The notes under the pieces are model-generated. The model saw only the letters and a list, made by a program, of their open reading frames with translations, was not told the DNA's origin and did no database searches. Made by a program: the position numbers and the translations under genes. Shown here piece by piece: positions 51,231-60,242 of a DNA stretch of 64,000 bases (positions are counted from its first letter, which is position 1; the number at the start of each line of letters is the position of its first letter). Source of the DNA: Amycolatopsis albispora (GTDB lineage: Bacteria; Actinomycetota; Actinomycetes; Mycobacteriales; Pseudonocardiaceae); the NCBI RefSeq assembly GCF_003312875.1, contig NZ_CP015163.1, forward strand, positions 248,001 to 312,000. The letters run 5' to 3'.

Positions 51231-51743
51231 TCAGCCCTGGCCGCGCACCGGGACCAGCTTGGCGACGGCCGTCCCGGCCAGGAAGATGCCGAACCCGTAG
51301 ATCGCGTGCGTGCGCAGGCTCCGCCAGCGCACCAGCGCGGGATCCGGGGTTTTGGCCGCGGCGACGCCGAGCCCGAACGCCGGCTGCATGATGAACCACG
51401 GCGCCGCGGTGGTGGCCACCCCGGTCAGCAGGGCGGGCAGCAGGGTCGGCCGCCGGACCCAGGTCGGGTGGGCCGCGACCAGCGCGGCGGCGAAGGCGGT
51501 ACCGATGGTGTAGTGGGCGGCCCAGCCGAGTTCGCGTTCGTGCGGCACCGGTTCGGCGGCGCGGATGTTCTCGTGCCGCACCTTTCCCGACCGCAGGTGG
51601 CCGATCCACCGCCCCAGCAGGCGGTAGTCCAGCGGCTCCACGCCGGTGGTGCGGCGGACGACCTCACCACCGGCGTCCATGACGGCGGTGGCGCCGATCC
51701 CGGTGACCGCGGCGCGGGCGAGTTTCGGCAGCAGCTTGGACAT
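51231..51743 (-). CDS. DUF2938 membrane protein
   Basis: A 170-residue protein with four hydrophobic segments: AAVTGIGATAVMDAGGEVV, LGWAAHYTIGTAFAAALVAA, LLPALLTGVATTAAPWFIMQPAFGLGVAAA and THAIYGFGIFLAGTAVAKL. LLGRWIGHLRSGKVRHENIRAA and the PWFIMQPAFGLG motif are characteristic of DUF2938. Function unknown. It lies 41 bp downstream of the ArsR-rhodanese gene on the same strand, so they may be co-transcribed. Confidence 0.85.
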   Translation of the reverse strand: MSKLLPKLARAAVTGIGATAVMDAGGEVVRRTTGVEPLDYRLLGRWIGHLRSGKVRHENIRAAEPVPHERELGWAAHYTIGTAFAAALVAAHPTWVRRPTLLPALLTGVATTAAPWFIMQPAFGLGVAAAKTPDPALVRWRSLRTHAIYGFGIFLAGTAVAKLVPVRGQG

Positions 51744-51784
51744 CGCACTCCTTGGGGTGAGGACCTGGTGGGGGAGAAGGGAAA

Positions 51785-52465
51785 TCAGCCCGGTGACGAC
51801 TCCACGGACAGCGGCTCGCCCGCCACGCGCCACTCGAGAATGCCGTCGTTGAGCCGCATGGCGCGGTAGCCGTTGCTGGTCAGCAATCGGACGGCGTCGT
51901 GGGAGAAGGCGCAGTACGCGCCGCGGCAGTAGACCACGATCTCGCGTTCGGCGGAAAGCTCGTCGAGCCGATCGGGCAGCTCGCTCATCGGGATGGAGAC
52001 CGCGCCGGGGATGTGTCCCGCGCGGAACTCCACTTCGGGGCGCACGTCGACCACGATCGCCTGCCCCGCCTCGACTCGGCGCAGCAACTCCGCTCGGTCG
52101 ATCTCCTCGATGTCATCCGTGCCGAGCGCGCGCCGTGCTGCGGTGTCCACGCCCGCCGACTGCGCGGCGGCGACCGTGAGCAGCTGGCTGTAGAGCGCGG
52201 CGACGTCGATGCTGCCGATGTGGTGGCGCACGGTGGTGCCGTCGCGCACGGTCGTGACCAGCCCGACCTGCTTGAGGATCTGCAGGTGCGCCGAAGCGGT
52301 GGTGACGTTGAGCTTGGCCGCTTCGGCCAGCTCGACCACCCCGCGCGGCCGCTGCACCAGCAGGTCGATGATCGCCAGCCGCTTGCCGTTGCCCAGTGCC
52401 TTGGCCACGCGGGCCAGCTCCTCGAACAAGGCGGACTGCAACTGCTCGGTTTTCGCTCGGCTCAT
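51785..52465 (-). CDS. ArsR-family HTH fused to rhodanese domain
   Basis: A 226-residue sulfur-linked regulator. Residues about 12-95 form an ArsR winged helix (LARVAKALGNGKRLAIIDLLVQRPRGVVELAEAAKLNVTTASAHLQIL in pieces). Residues about 118-215 form a rhodanese domain with active-site CRGAYC (Cys in VVYCRGAYC), which can carry a persulfide. Such fusions are widely found regulating sulfur or redox stress genes. It is divergent from an MFS exporter, with a palindrome between, and lies next to the sulfur-rich biosynthetic cluster. I chose ATG 52465, seven bases after GGAAGG; ATG 52480 adds five residues. Confidence 0.9.
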   Translation of the reverse strand: MSRAKTEQLQSALFEELARVAKALGNGKRLAIIDLLVQRPRGVVELAEAAKLNVTTASAHLQILKQVGLVTTVRDGTTVRHHIGSIDVAALYSQLLTVAAAQSAGVDTAARRALGTDDIEEIDRAELLRRVEAGQAIVVDVRPEVEFRAGHIPGAVSIPMSELPDRLDELSAEREIVVYCRGAYCAFSHDAVRLLTSNGYRAMRLNDGILEWRVAGEPLSVESSPG

Positions 52466-52474
52466 CGACCTACC

Positions 52475-52492
52475 TTCCATATTTTCATGGAA
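52475..52492. promoter_or_regulatory. ArsR-rhodanese operator
   Basis: TTCCAT (52475-52480) and ATGGAA (52487-52492) form an inverted repeat of 18 bp overall with an AT-rich centre. It is 10 bp before the regulator start and about 50 bp before the MFS start, suited to controlling both. Confidence 0.7.
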
Positions 52493-52542
52493 CAGTGTAA
52501 CTTCGGATCGGCCGGGAGATCAAGTCGAAGGGAGCACCACTG

Positions 52543-53796
52543 ATGTCTGCACGGGCCGGACAGGCCGAGCGGGCGCGCAAGAAGCCTGACCTGCCGATCG
52601 TTGTCTACGTGCTCGGTCTCAGCCTGTTCGCCATGGGCAGCTCGGAGTTCCTGATCTCGGGCGTGCTGCCGAAGGTGGCCGACGACCTGCGGGTCTCGCT
52701 GCCGTCGGCGGGTGTGCTGATTTCCGCGTTCGCCGTGGGGGTGCTGGTCGGGGCGCCGCCGCTGGCGGTGCTGACGCTGCGCTGGCCGCGCCGTGCCACG
52801 CTGCTGGCCAGCCAGGCGCTGTTCGTCGCCTCGATCGCGCTCGGCATGCTGGCCAGGGACTACTGGCTGGTGCTGGTTTCCCGGGTGATCAGCGGGCTGG
52901 CGTACGCCGGTTTCTGGGCGGTGGCGATGACCACCGCGGTCAGCCTGGTGCCGCCGGACCGCACGGCGCGGGCACTGTCGGTGGTGGTCAGCGGGCTCAG
53001 CCTGGCGATGGTGGTCGGCGGGCCGGCGGGCACGGTCATCAGTGATCTCGGCGGGTGGCGTGCCGGGTTCTGGGCCGTCGCCGTGGCCACCGCCGCGACC
53101 GCGGTCGCCGTCCGGCTGACGCTGCGCCAGAGCGGGCCGCTCGACGGGCCGCCGCCCGAGTTGCGGGCCGAACTGCGGGTGATGAAGCAGCCGAGGTTGT
53201 GGGTCGCCTACACCACCACCATCGCCACCACGGCGGCCTACATGGTGTCGTTCGGTTATCTCGGCGCGCTGCTGTCGGAAACCAGCGGGCTGCCGGTGGC
53301 CTGGATCCCGGCCGCGCTGTCGCTGTTCGGCATCGGTGCTTTCGTCGGCCTCACCATCGGCGGGCGGCTGGCGGACCGGTCGCCGTTCCGGGTGCTGACC
53401 GCGGGCATCTTGGGCATGATCTCGGTTTCGGTCGCGCTGGCCCTGCTCGCCGACCACCTGGTGGCGGCCATTGTGCTGACCTTCCTGCTCGGCGTGACCG
53501 GATTCCTGGTCAATCCGGCGGTGATCGGCCGCGTGTACACGATCGCGGCGAGCGCACCCACCCTGGCCGGGGCGACCAACGTCTCGGCGTTCCAGCTGGG
53601 CATCTTCCTCGCGCCACTACTGGGCGGCCTGGCCATCGGGGCGAACTTCGGCCTGGCCTCGGTGGGCTGGGTGGGTGCCGCGCTCGCGGTAGTTTCCCTC
53701 GCCGCAGCCCTGACCGACGCCCGCCTGCACCGCACTCCGGCGCAAACGGACGAGCCGCAGGCCGTGGAGGCCAAGGAACAGCCGATCGAGACGTGA
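52543..53796 (+). CDS. MFS drug exporter, DHA1 (chloramphenicol-resistance-like)
   Basis: A 417-residue 12-helix exporter: GLSLFAMGSSEFLISGVLPKVADDL in helix 1, ALTLRWPRR-like motif A after helix 2 (LAVLTLRWPRRATLL), RVISGLAYAGFWAVAMTTAVSLVPPDRTARAL and GPAGTVISDLGGWRAGFW (motif C). It resembles Cmx/CmlR-type drug transporters. The neighbouring ArsR-rhodanese gene shares a divergent operator. Holomycin clusters include an MFS exporter (HlmH), and this gene is the first neighbour of the cluster, so it is a candidate for product export. That link is inference. ATG 52543 follows GAAGGGAG. Confidence 0.87.
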   Translation: MSARAGQAERARKKPDLPIVVYVLGLSLFAMGSSEFLISGVLPKVADDLRVSLPSAGVLISAFAVGVLVGAPPLAVLTLRWPRRATLLASQALFVASIALGMLARDYWLVLVSRVISGLAYAGFWAVAMTTAVSLVPPDRTARALSVVVSGLSLAMVVGGPAGTVISDLGGWRAGFWAVAVATAATAVAVRLTLRQSGPLDGPPPELRAELRVMKQPRLWVAYTTTIATTAAYMVSFGYLGALLSETSGLPVAWIPAALSLFGIGAFVGLTIGGRLADRSPFRVLTAGILGMISVSVALALLADHLVAAIVLTFLLGVTGFLVNPAVIGRVYTIAASAPTLAGATNVSAFQLGIFLAPLLGGLAIGANFGLASVGWVGAALAVVSLAAALTDARLHRTPAQTDEPQAVEAKEQPIET

Positions 53797-53810
53797 GTGC
53801 ATTCCGTTCC

Positions 53811-53901
53811 GGGTGCGCGACTGATGAATGTCCGCAGTCGCGCACCCCTCGGAATCCGGAACGGAAAAGCGCTCGGCACCGCGTTCGGTGCCGAGCGCTT
53901 T
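53811..53901. terminator. Two hairpins between MFS and flavoprotein genes
   Basis: GGGTGCGCGACT / AGTCGCGCACCC (53811-53822, 53836-53847) is a 12-bp stem. AAAGCGCTCGGCACC / GGTGCCGAGCGCTTT (53866-53880, 53887-53901) is a 15-bp stem with A/T-rich ends. They separate convergent genes and mark a likely left transcription boundary of the biosynthetic cluster. Confidence 0.75.
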
Positions 53902-53928
53902 GCGCTGCCCGGAAATAGTACTGGCCGG

Positions 53929-54513
53929 TCAGTTTTCCCGGCTCGCCGAAAGGATTTCCCCGACGATCTTGGCCACTTCCGCGGGGGACGGCATGGTCGG
54001 GTGGCGGGAGTTCCGGCCCAGTCCGACGTCGTAGGTGTCGTGCCAGACCGGTTCGGGGACATGGCCACCATCGGCGCGGATCGTGGCGATGTTGCGCCGC
54101 GTGGCCGGTTTCTCCCACATGGCCGCGCCCATTGACGGGAAGTAGACCACCGGGAAGGTGGCGGCCAGGATCACGGTGCTCAGCCGGTTCGGCGCCGCTC
54201 CGGCCGCCGCCGCGGCGAGAACGTTCGCGGTGGCCGGGAGAACCACCAGGATGTCGTGCTCCGCGACCAGGCGCGACGGCTTGGCCGCCGGCCAGTCCGC
54301 CGGTGAATCCCCGCTGACCAACTGGTCGGCGTGCATCGCCACGGTGGTGGCCGGCAGGAACTTCTCCGCGGTGTGCGTCATGAGCACCGTCAGCCGTTCC
54401 GCCAACCGGCCGCGCAGTTCGGCCAGATAGCCGGGCAGATTGGTGACCGCAATCGAACCGGTGGCGCCGACGAGTACCCGCGGGGCCCCGGAATAGCCTG
54501 AATCTTCGATCAT
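53929..54513 (-). CDS. hlmF: PPC-decarboxylase-like flavoprotein (HlmF-type)
   Basis: A 194-residue FMN-dependent cysteine decarboxylase of the HFCD family (phosphopantothenoylcysteine decarboxylase, EpiD). Motifs: VGATGSIAVTNLPGYL at the N-terminus, a catalytic-His-type region LTHTAEKFL, the substrate loop VVLPATANVLAAAAAG (PxAxxT-like), and a clamp segment FPSMGAAMWEKPATRRNI (the M..NM..P-type region, altered here). In holomycin-type clusters the equivalent enzyme oxidatively decarboxylates the C-terminal cysteine to an ene-thiol. It is divergent from the NRPS gene and convergent with the MFS gene. ATG 54513. The type of cluster rather than this sequence alone fixes the role. Confidence 0.85.
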   Translation of the reverse strand: MIEDSGYSGAPRVLVGATGSIAVTNLPGYLAELRGRLAERLTVLMTHTAEKFLPATTVAMHADQLVSGDSPADWPAAKPSRLVAEHDILVVLPATANVLAAAAAGAAPNRLSTVILAATFPVVYFPSMGAAMWEKPATRRNIATIRADGGHVPEPVWHDTYDVGLGRNSRHPTMPSPAEVAKIVGEILSASREN

Positions 54514-54588
54514 ATCGTCATCCTGGCCCGGGTTCCCGAATATCTCCAGCGCGCGCCTTTTCCCTTTCTGGCCACAATGGACACTTGT

Positions 54589-54616
54589 TTGACAGTCATC
54601 AGCCCGGCTGCTGTCA
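54589..54616 (+). promoter_or_regulatory. Candidate NRPS promoter region
   Basis: A consensus TTGACA (54589-54594) lies 121 bp before the NRPS start, with a weak TGTCAT 17 bp later. TGACAG (54590-54595) and CTGTCA (54611-54616) form an inverted repeat that overlaps both boxes, so a repressor could sit here. The remaining divergent gap (54514-54714) shows no gene. Confidence 0.4.
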
Positions 54617-54714
54617 TCAACCCCGACGGCGGCCGTCGAGCCATTTCTGAGCCGTTCGACCGGTTTTGCTCTTCAGCGAATTGTGACGCAGTCGGAGGAA
54701 GGTGGCAGGCGGAG

Positions 54715-57700
54715 ATGGCGGACCCGTACACGGAACTGATGAATTTGCTCAGTAGCCGCGGGGAGTTCGAACCCGTTCCGGAGACCGGCGCGGTGCGGTG
54801 CCAGGACCCGTTCCCGCTCACCGACATCCAGCACGCCTACCTGATCGGCCGCCGCCGCGGCCTCGAACTCGGCGGCGTGGCCGGCCACGCCTACTTCGAA
54901 TTCGACAGCTCCGGACTGGACCTGCCCCGGCTGTCCTGGGCGCTGCGCAAGGTGATCGACCGGCACGACATGCTCCGCGCGGTGGTCGCCGACGACGAGC
55001 AGCGGATTCTCGACGAGGTGCCGCCCTACCAGATCGCCGTGCTCGACCTGCGTGACCTGCCGGAAGCCGAGCGGTCCGCGGAACTGGCCCGGGTCCGCGC
55101 CGAACTCGAGGCGCAGGTGCGGCCGGTGGCTGCCTGGCCACTGTTCGAGATCCGCGCCACGGTGCTGGCCGGGGACCGGATCCGGCTGCACCTGAGCATG
55201 GACATGCTCTTCGCCGACCTGCCCGGCCTCTTCCTGATGCTGGACGAGTGGCGGCGTTACTACGACGACGCCGGTTTCACCCCGGCGCCGCTGGAAACCT
55301 CGTTCCGCGACCAGGTGCTGGCCAGGCAGGTGAGCCTGGCGGATCCCGAGGCCTCCGGGGAAAGCTATTGGCTGTCCCGGATCGACGAACTGCCACCCGG
55401 TCCGGACCTGCCACTGGCCACCGCGCCGGAGCAACTCGGCGTACCGGAATTCACGCGCCTGCGGAAGACGCTGGACAAGGACGGCTGGACCACGCTGTGC
55501 TCCGCCGCCGCCCGCCGCGGGTGCACGCCGGACGCCATCCTGCTGGCCGCCTACCGCGAGGTACTGCGCGGCTGGTCGAAGCGGCAGGACTTCACCATCA
55601 CGCGCACCCTGCTCGACCGGCTGCCGGTGCACCCGCGAGCGGACCGGGTGCTCGGGAACTTCGTCTCACCCAGCCTGTTCGCGGTGTCCGAATCGGACGG
55701 TGCGACCTTCGAGCAGCGCGTGGCCGCCGTGCACCGGCAGCTCGAAGCGGACGCACCGCACTCGTCGTTCAGCGGAATCCGGGTGCTGCGCGAGCTCACC
55801 CGGCGGCAGCGCGACGGCCGGGCCGCCGGTGTGCCCGTGGTGTTCTCCAGCACGGTGGGCGCGGAACCGACGGCGGACGCGTTGCGCGCCTTCGGCGAAC
55901 CGGTGTACGGGCGGAGCCAGACCCCGCAGGTCTGGCTGGAGAACCAGCTCCTGGAGCAGGACGGCGGGCTGGTCGTCAACTGGAACGTGGTGGACGGGTT
56001 GTTCCCGCCCGGTCTGCCGGAAGCGATGTTCGACGCCTACCACGCCCTGCTGACCAGGATCGTGGACGACGAATCGGTGTGGCAGGAGACCGGCTCGGTG
56101 GTGCCGCTGCCCGCGAAGGACGCGGCCGAGCAGCAGCTGGCCAACGCCACCGCCGCGGACCTGCCACCCGCCCTGCTGCACGAGCTGGTGGCCGAAGCGG
56201 CTCGCCGCACGCCGGACGCGGTCGCCGTGTTCGCCGACGGGGTCGAGACCACCTACCGGGAACTGACCGGCACGGCGCACCGGCTCGCCCGCAGGCTGCG
56301 GGAAAACGGCGGGGCGCAACCCAACACGGTCGTCGCGGTGTCGATGCGGCCGGGGGCGGAGCTGATCGCGGCGCTCCTCGGAGTGCTGCACGCCGGGGCC
56401 GCCTACGTCTCGATCGACCCGGACCTGCCCGAGCAGCGGCGGTGGAACCTGCTCGGCCGCTGCCAGGCTGACACCGTGGTCACCACGGCCGACCTGGCCG
56501 TGGACCTGAGCTGGCCGCCGGAACTGAACGTGGTGACCCCGCACGACGACGCCACCATCGGCCAGTCCGCCGAACCGCTGGAGAGCAGGCAGGACGTTGA
56601 CGACCTGGCCTACTTGATCTTCACCTCCGGCTCGACCGGTGAGCCCAAGGGCGTGATGATCTCGCACCGCTCGGCGGCCAACACCGTGCAGGACATCAAC
56701 CAGCGCTTCGAGGTCACCGGCGCCGACCGGGTGCTCGCCCTCGCCCCGACTGGCTTCGACCTGTCGGTGTACGACATCTTCGGTGTGCTCGGCGCCGGCG
56801 GTGCGGTGGTCTCGACCACCGACCGGGCCCAGGACGTCGGCTACTGGACCGAGCTGATCGACCGGTACCGCGTGACCATCTGGAACAGCGTGCCCGCGCC
56901 GATGCGCCTGTGGATCGACTCGCTGGCCGGCGCGGCGCCCGGCAGCGGCGCCAGCGTCCGGCTCGCCCTGCTCTCCGGGGACTGGATCCCGACCAGCCTG
57001 CCCGGCGACATCCGGAGGTACTTCCCGGAAATGGCGGTGATCAGCCTCGGCGGCGCCACCGAAGCGTCGATCTGGTCGGTGTTCCACCCGATCGGCGAGG
57101 TGCGGCCGGAGTGGACCAGCATTCCCTACGGCAAGCCGCTGGCCAACCAGACCCTGCACGTCTACAACGAACGGCTCGAACCGTGCCCGGCGTGGGTCAC
57201 CGGCGAGATCTACATCGGCGGCACCGGCGTGGCGATCGGGTACTGGGGCGATCCGGAGCGCACCGCGGAGCGCTTCATCGTGCACCCCGGCACCGGCGAG
57301 CGGCTGTACCGGACCGGCGATCTCGGCCGGTACCTGCCCGGCGGGGACATCGAAATCCTCGGCCGCACCGACTTCCAGGTGAAGATCAACGGGTACCGGG
57401 TGGAACTCGGCGAGATCGAAGCCGCGCTCGGCAAGCAGCCGGGGGTGCGGCAGGCGCTGGTGGACGCCCCGGTTTCGGCAGCGGGGCAACGCCAGCTGGC
57501 CGCCTACCTGATCACCGACGACCCCACCGCGGCCGACGCCGCGACGCTGCGCCCGGCGCTGGCCGAACTCCTGCCCAGCTACATGGTGCCGCACCACTTC
57601 GTGGCTATCGAAGCACTGCCGCTGACCGCCAACGGGAAGATCGATCGCGCGGCCCTGCCGAAGCCGTGGCTCGACGTGATCGAGTCCGACGAGCACCAGT

Positions 57701-57957
57701 CGCCGCGCGACCCCGTCGAGGCCGCGCTGCTGCGCATCTGGTCCGACCAGCTCGGGCACGGCGAAATCGGGGTGGGAGACGGGTTTTTCGACGTCGGTGG
57801 CGACTCGCTGCACGCGGTGGCGATCGTCCGGCGGCTGCGCGCGGAGTTCTCCATCGACTCCGCCGCCGAGCAGGAGGTGATCGAGGGCCTGTTCACCAAC
57901 GCGACGATCGCGGAGTTCGCCGAGTCCATCCGGTCGCTGGCCGGGCAGCGCCGATGA
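54715..57957 (+). CDS. hlmE: NRPS Cy-A(Cys)-PCP (HlmE-type dithiolopyrrolone synthetase)
   Basis: A 1080-residue single-module synthetase. The cyclization (Cy) domain starts at FPLTDIQHAYLIGR (33-46) and has the Cy signature D163-MLFA-D168 instead of HHxxxDG. The adenylation domain shows IFTSGSTGEPKG, GGATEASIW, GRTDFQVKINGYR and NGKIDR. Reading the ten-residue code from FDLSVYDIF, IWNSVPA, LLSGDW and LGGATEASIW plus the Lys gives DLYNLSLIWK, the cysteine code. The carrier Ser is in DVGGDSLHA (about 1029). There is no TE, oxidase or second module, so one module must act twice, as proposed for holomycin. Start ATG 54715; the next three genes follow with overlaps or 1-bp gaps. Confidence 0.93.
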   Translation: MADPYTELMNLLSSRGEFEPVPETGAVRCQDPFPLTDIQHAYLIGRRRGLELGGVAGHAYFEFDSSGLDLPRLSWALRKVIDRHDMLRAVVADDEQRILDEVPPYQIAVLDLRDLPEAERSAELARVRAELEAQVRPVAAWPLFEIRATVLAGDRIRLHLSMDMLFADLPGLFLMLDEWRRYYDDAGFTPAPLETSFRDQVLARQVSLADPEASGESYWLSRIDELPPGPDLPLATAPEQLGVPEFTRLRKTLDKDGWTTLCSAAARRGCTPDAILLAAYREVLRGWSKRQDFTITRTLLDRLPVHPRADRVLGNFVSPSLFAVSESDGATFEQRVAAVHRQLEADAPHSSFSGIRVLRELTRRQRDGRAAGVPVVFSSTVGAEPTADALRAFGEPVYGRSQTPQVWLENQLLEQDGGLVVNWNVVDGLFPPGLPEAMFDAYHALLTRIVDDESVWQETGSVVPLPAKDAAEQQLANATAADLPPALLHELVAEAARRTPDAVAVFADGVETTYRELTGTAHRLARRLRENGGAQPNTVVAVSMRPGAELIAALLGVLHAGAAYVSIDPDLPEQRRWNLLGRCQADTVVTTADLAVDLSWPPELNVVTPHDDATIGQSAEPLESRQDVDDLAYLIFTSGSTGEPKGVMISHRSAANTVQDINQRFEVTGADRVLALAPTGFDLSVYDIFGVLGAGGAVVSTTDRAQDVGYWTELIDRYRVTIWNSVPAPMRLWIDSLAGAAPGSGASVRLALLSGDWIPTSLPGDIRRYFPEMAVISLGGATEASIWSVFHPIGEVRPEWTSIPYGKPLANQTLHVYNERLEPCPAWVTGEIYIGGTGVAIGYWGDPERTAERFIVHPGTGERLYRTGDLGRYLPGGDIEILGRTDFQVKINGYRVELGEIEAALGKQPGVRQALVDAPVSAAGQRQLAAYLITDDPTAADAATLRPALAELLPSYMVPHHFVAIEALPLTANGKIDRAALPKPWLDVIESDEHQSPRDPVEAALLRIWSDQLGHGEIGVGDGFFDVGGDSLHAVAIVRRLRAEFSIDSAAEQEVIEGLFTNATIAEFAESIRSLAGQRR

Positions 57958-59522
57958 CCGCCCCGGACTTCGACCTGATCGTGGTCGGCGCCGGCTCGGC
58001 CGGCTCGGTCGTGGCGGCCAGGGCCGCGGCCCGCGGCCGCCGGGTACTCCTGCTGGAGGCCGGTCCCGACCAGCGGCCGCCCGGCGAGCCGAACCCGTTG
58101 CGCGACGGCACCCGGCTGATCCTGGACGGCTTCAACTGGGACTACCTGGCGAACCTGCGCACCGGCGGTGGCCGGGGCAGCGGGAGGGCCCTGTGGGAGC
58201 GTTTCCCGTACCGGCTCGGCAAGGTGGTCGGCGGCTCGTCGGCGGTGAACGGCGTGGTCGCCATGCGGGCGTTGCCCCGGGATTTCGACGACTGGGTCAA
58301 GCTGGGCAACCCGGACTGGTCGTGGGACCGGGTGCTGCCGTTCTTCCGGACGGCCGAAACCGATCTGGACTTCCCCGGCGGCCCGTCACACGGCGACCGC
58401 GGGCCGATCCCGGTGCGCCGGCCGTCGGGCGGCGAACTGCACTCGCTGGAGCTGGCGTTCTGGCGGGAATGCACGCGGATGGGGCTGCCCGAGGTGCCCG
58501 ACCTCAATGACGGCACCGAATGCGGTGTGGGCGCGGTACCGGCCAACGCCGTCGGTGGTGAGCGCATGGACACCGCCGCGACCTACCTGGCCGACGCCAG
58601 GACGTACCCGGGATTCGAGCTGCGGACCGGGAGGCGGTGCAGCCGGGTCGTGCTGGCAGGCCGGCGCGCGGTCGGCGTCGAGGTGCTCGAACCGGGCGGC
58701 GGCACCACCACCGTGCGGGCCCCGGAGGTCGTGCTGTCCGCCGGCGCGATCGGTTCGCCGGTGATTCTGCAGCGCTCCGGCATCGGCCCGGCGAACCGGT
58801 GTGCCGCGGCCGGGGCCGAGCCGGTGGCCGACCTGCCTGGCGTCGGCCAGAACCTCGCCGACCACCCGTCCGTGGTGATCTGGGCCAAGCCGGTCGACGG
58901 CCTGTGCCGGACTGGGGTGCCGTGGCGCCAGGTGGCGGCCAGGGTGTCCAGCGGGGTGGCCGACGACGGCGCGGACCTGCAGGTGTGGTTGCTGAACAAC
59001 GTGCCGAACGCGGCCATTCCCGGCTTCGCCGATCGGCTGGACTGGCCCATGGTGGTCGGCATCTCGGTGATGTTGCTGCGGCCGGGGGCACGTGGCTGCG
59101 TGTACCCCGGCGGCGCCGATCCGGCCGCGCCACCGGTGATCCACCTCGGGTTCGGTTCGGCGGACGGTGACGTCGAGCGGCTCGCCCACGGGGTTCGCCT
59201 GGCCTGGCGGGTGCTGCGGTCGCCGGTTTTCGCGGAGAGCCTGGAGCAGGTCCAGCTGTGGAGCGACCGGATCGTCACCGACGACCGGCTGCTGCGAGGG
59301 GCCGTGCGGAACGTGATGAGCCCCGGTTGGCACGCGGTCGGCTCCGCCCGGATGGGACCGGACACGGATCCGATGGCGGTGGTGGACCAGGACTGCCGGG
59401 TGCGCGGGATCGACGGGCTCCGCGTGGTCGACGCTTCGGTGTTCCCCACCATGCCCAGCGCGCCGACGAACCTGACCACGCTCATGCTCGCCGAAAAGAT
59501 CGCCAGCGGGATGGAGGGGTGA
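57954..59522 (+). CDS. hlmD: GMC-family flavin oxidoreductase (HlmD-type)
   Basis: A 522-residue glucose-methanol-choline oxidoreductase. The FAD fold is VVGAGSAGSVVAARAAARGRRVLLLEAG in pieces (residues 8-36); GGSSAVNGVVAMR is the second FAD signature. The active-site His lies in GWHAVGSARMG and the second residue in APTNLT near the C-terminus. ATGA overlap with the NRPS stop shows tight coupling. In the holomycin pathway a GMC enzyme is one of four flavoproteins that together remove eight electrons from the Cys-Cys unit; which step this performs is not settled. Confidence 0.9.
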   Translation: MTAPDFDLIVVGAGSAGSVVAARAAARGRRVLLLEAGPDQRPPGEPNPLRDGTRLILDGFNWDYLANLRTGGGRGSGRALWERFPYRLGKVVGGSSAVNGVVAMRALPRDFDDWVKLGNPDWSWDRVLPFFRTAETDLDFPGGPSHGDRGPIPVRRPSGGELHSLELAFWRECTRMGLPEVPDLNDGTECGVGAVPANAVGGERMDTAATYLADARTYPGFELRTGRRCSRVVLAGRRAVGVEVLEPGGGTTTVRAPEVVLSAGAIGSPVILQRSGIGPANRCAAAGAEPVADLPGVGQNLADHPSVVIWAKPVDGLCRTGVPWRQVAARVSSGVADDGADLQVWLLNNVPNAAIPGFADRLDWPMVVGISVMLLRPGARGCVYPGGADPAAPPVIHLGFGSADGDVERLAHGVRLAWRVLRSPVFAESLEQVQLWSDRIVTDDRLLRGAVRNVMSPGWHAVGSARMGPDTDPMAVVDQDCRVRGIDGLRVVDASVFPTMPSAPTNLTTLMLAEKIASGMEG

Positions 59523-60241
59523 AGCCGGTGCGGCTGTACTGCGTTCCGCACGCCGGCTCGACTTCGGCGGTCTACCGCCCGTGGCAGCGCGTGGCGCCGC
59601 CGTCGTGGCAGGTGGCTGGCCTGGACCTGCCCGGCCGCGGCACGAGAGCGAGGGAACGCAAGATCGAGGACTACCGGTCACTGGTGAAGGTGCTGGCCGA
59701 GCACGTGACCACCGACCTCACGCGCGCGGGCGAGACGGGAAAACCGCCGCGCTACGCGTTGTTCGGGCACAGTTTCGGCGCGATGCTGGCGCTGGCCGTG
59801 GCCGGTCAGGTGGCGGCCGTGCTCGGCGAACCCCCGGTGTGCGCGGTGCTTTCGGCGGCGCTGCCGCCCCGGCTGCAGCCGCGCGTCGACGAAGTGGCTT
59901 CACTCGACGACGACGCGCTGATCGACAAGGTCGTGGCCGACGGTGGTACCGCGCCGGAACTGCTTTCCTCCCGCGGGATGACCGGTTACCTGGTCCGGTT
60001 GCTGCGGGAGGACCTGGTGCTGCGGCAGCAGTTCCGGGAGGACCTCCTGCTGCGCGTGGACTTCCCGCTGGTGCTCGTCGTGGGTAGGGACGATCCGTAC
60101 GTCTCGCCGGAGCAGATGTGGCTGTGGGCGGAGCACACCAGCGCGACCAGCCGCCGGGTGGAACTCCCGGGTGGTCATTTCGCGGCGATGCGGGCGCCGC
60201 AGGACATCATCGCGATCGTCGGCGAGGAAACGGGTTCCTGA
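59519..60241 (+). CDS. hlmC: Type II thioesterase (HlmC-type)
   Basis: A 240-residue alpha/beta-hydrolase thioesterase. N-terminal LYCVPHAGSTSAVYRPW is the usual TEII start; catalytic Ser in FGHSFGAMLA, Asp in VGRDDPYV and His in LPGGHFAAMR. Because the NRPS has no releasing domain, it either frees mis-primed carrier protein or releases the product. Start GTG 59519 overlaps the GMC stop (GTGA); GTG 59528 is an alternative. It is followed 1 bp later by the acyl-CoA dehydrogenase gene. Confidence 0.9.
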   Translation: MKPVRLYCVPHAGSTSAVYRPWQRVAPPSWQVAGLDLPGRGTRARERKIEDYRSLVKVLAEHVTTDLTRAGETGKPPRYALFGHSFGAMLALAVAGQVAAVLGEPPVCAVLSAALPPRLQPRVDEVASLDDDALIDKVVADGGTAPELLSSRGMTGYLVRLLREDLVLRQQFREDLLLRVDFPLVLVVGRDDPYVSPEQMWLWAEHTSATSRRVELPGGHFAAMRAPQDIIAIVGEETGS

Positions 60242-60242
60242 C

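Noticed and set aside
53929..54513. LanD-type decarboxylase as sign of a lanthipeptide cluster
   Set aside because: No precursor peptide, LanB/C or LanM is nearby; the Cy-A-PCP NRPS, globin, GMC and ACAD genes fit a dithiolopyrrolone cluster instead.
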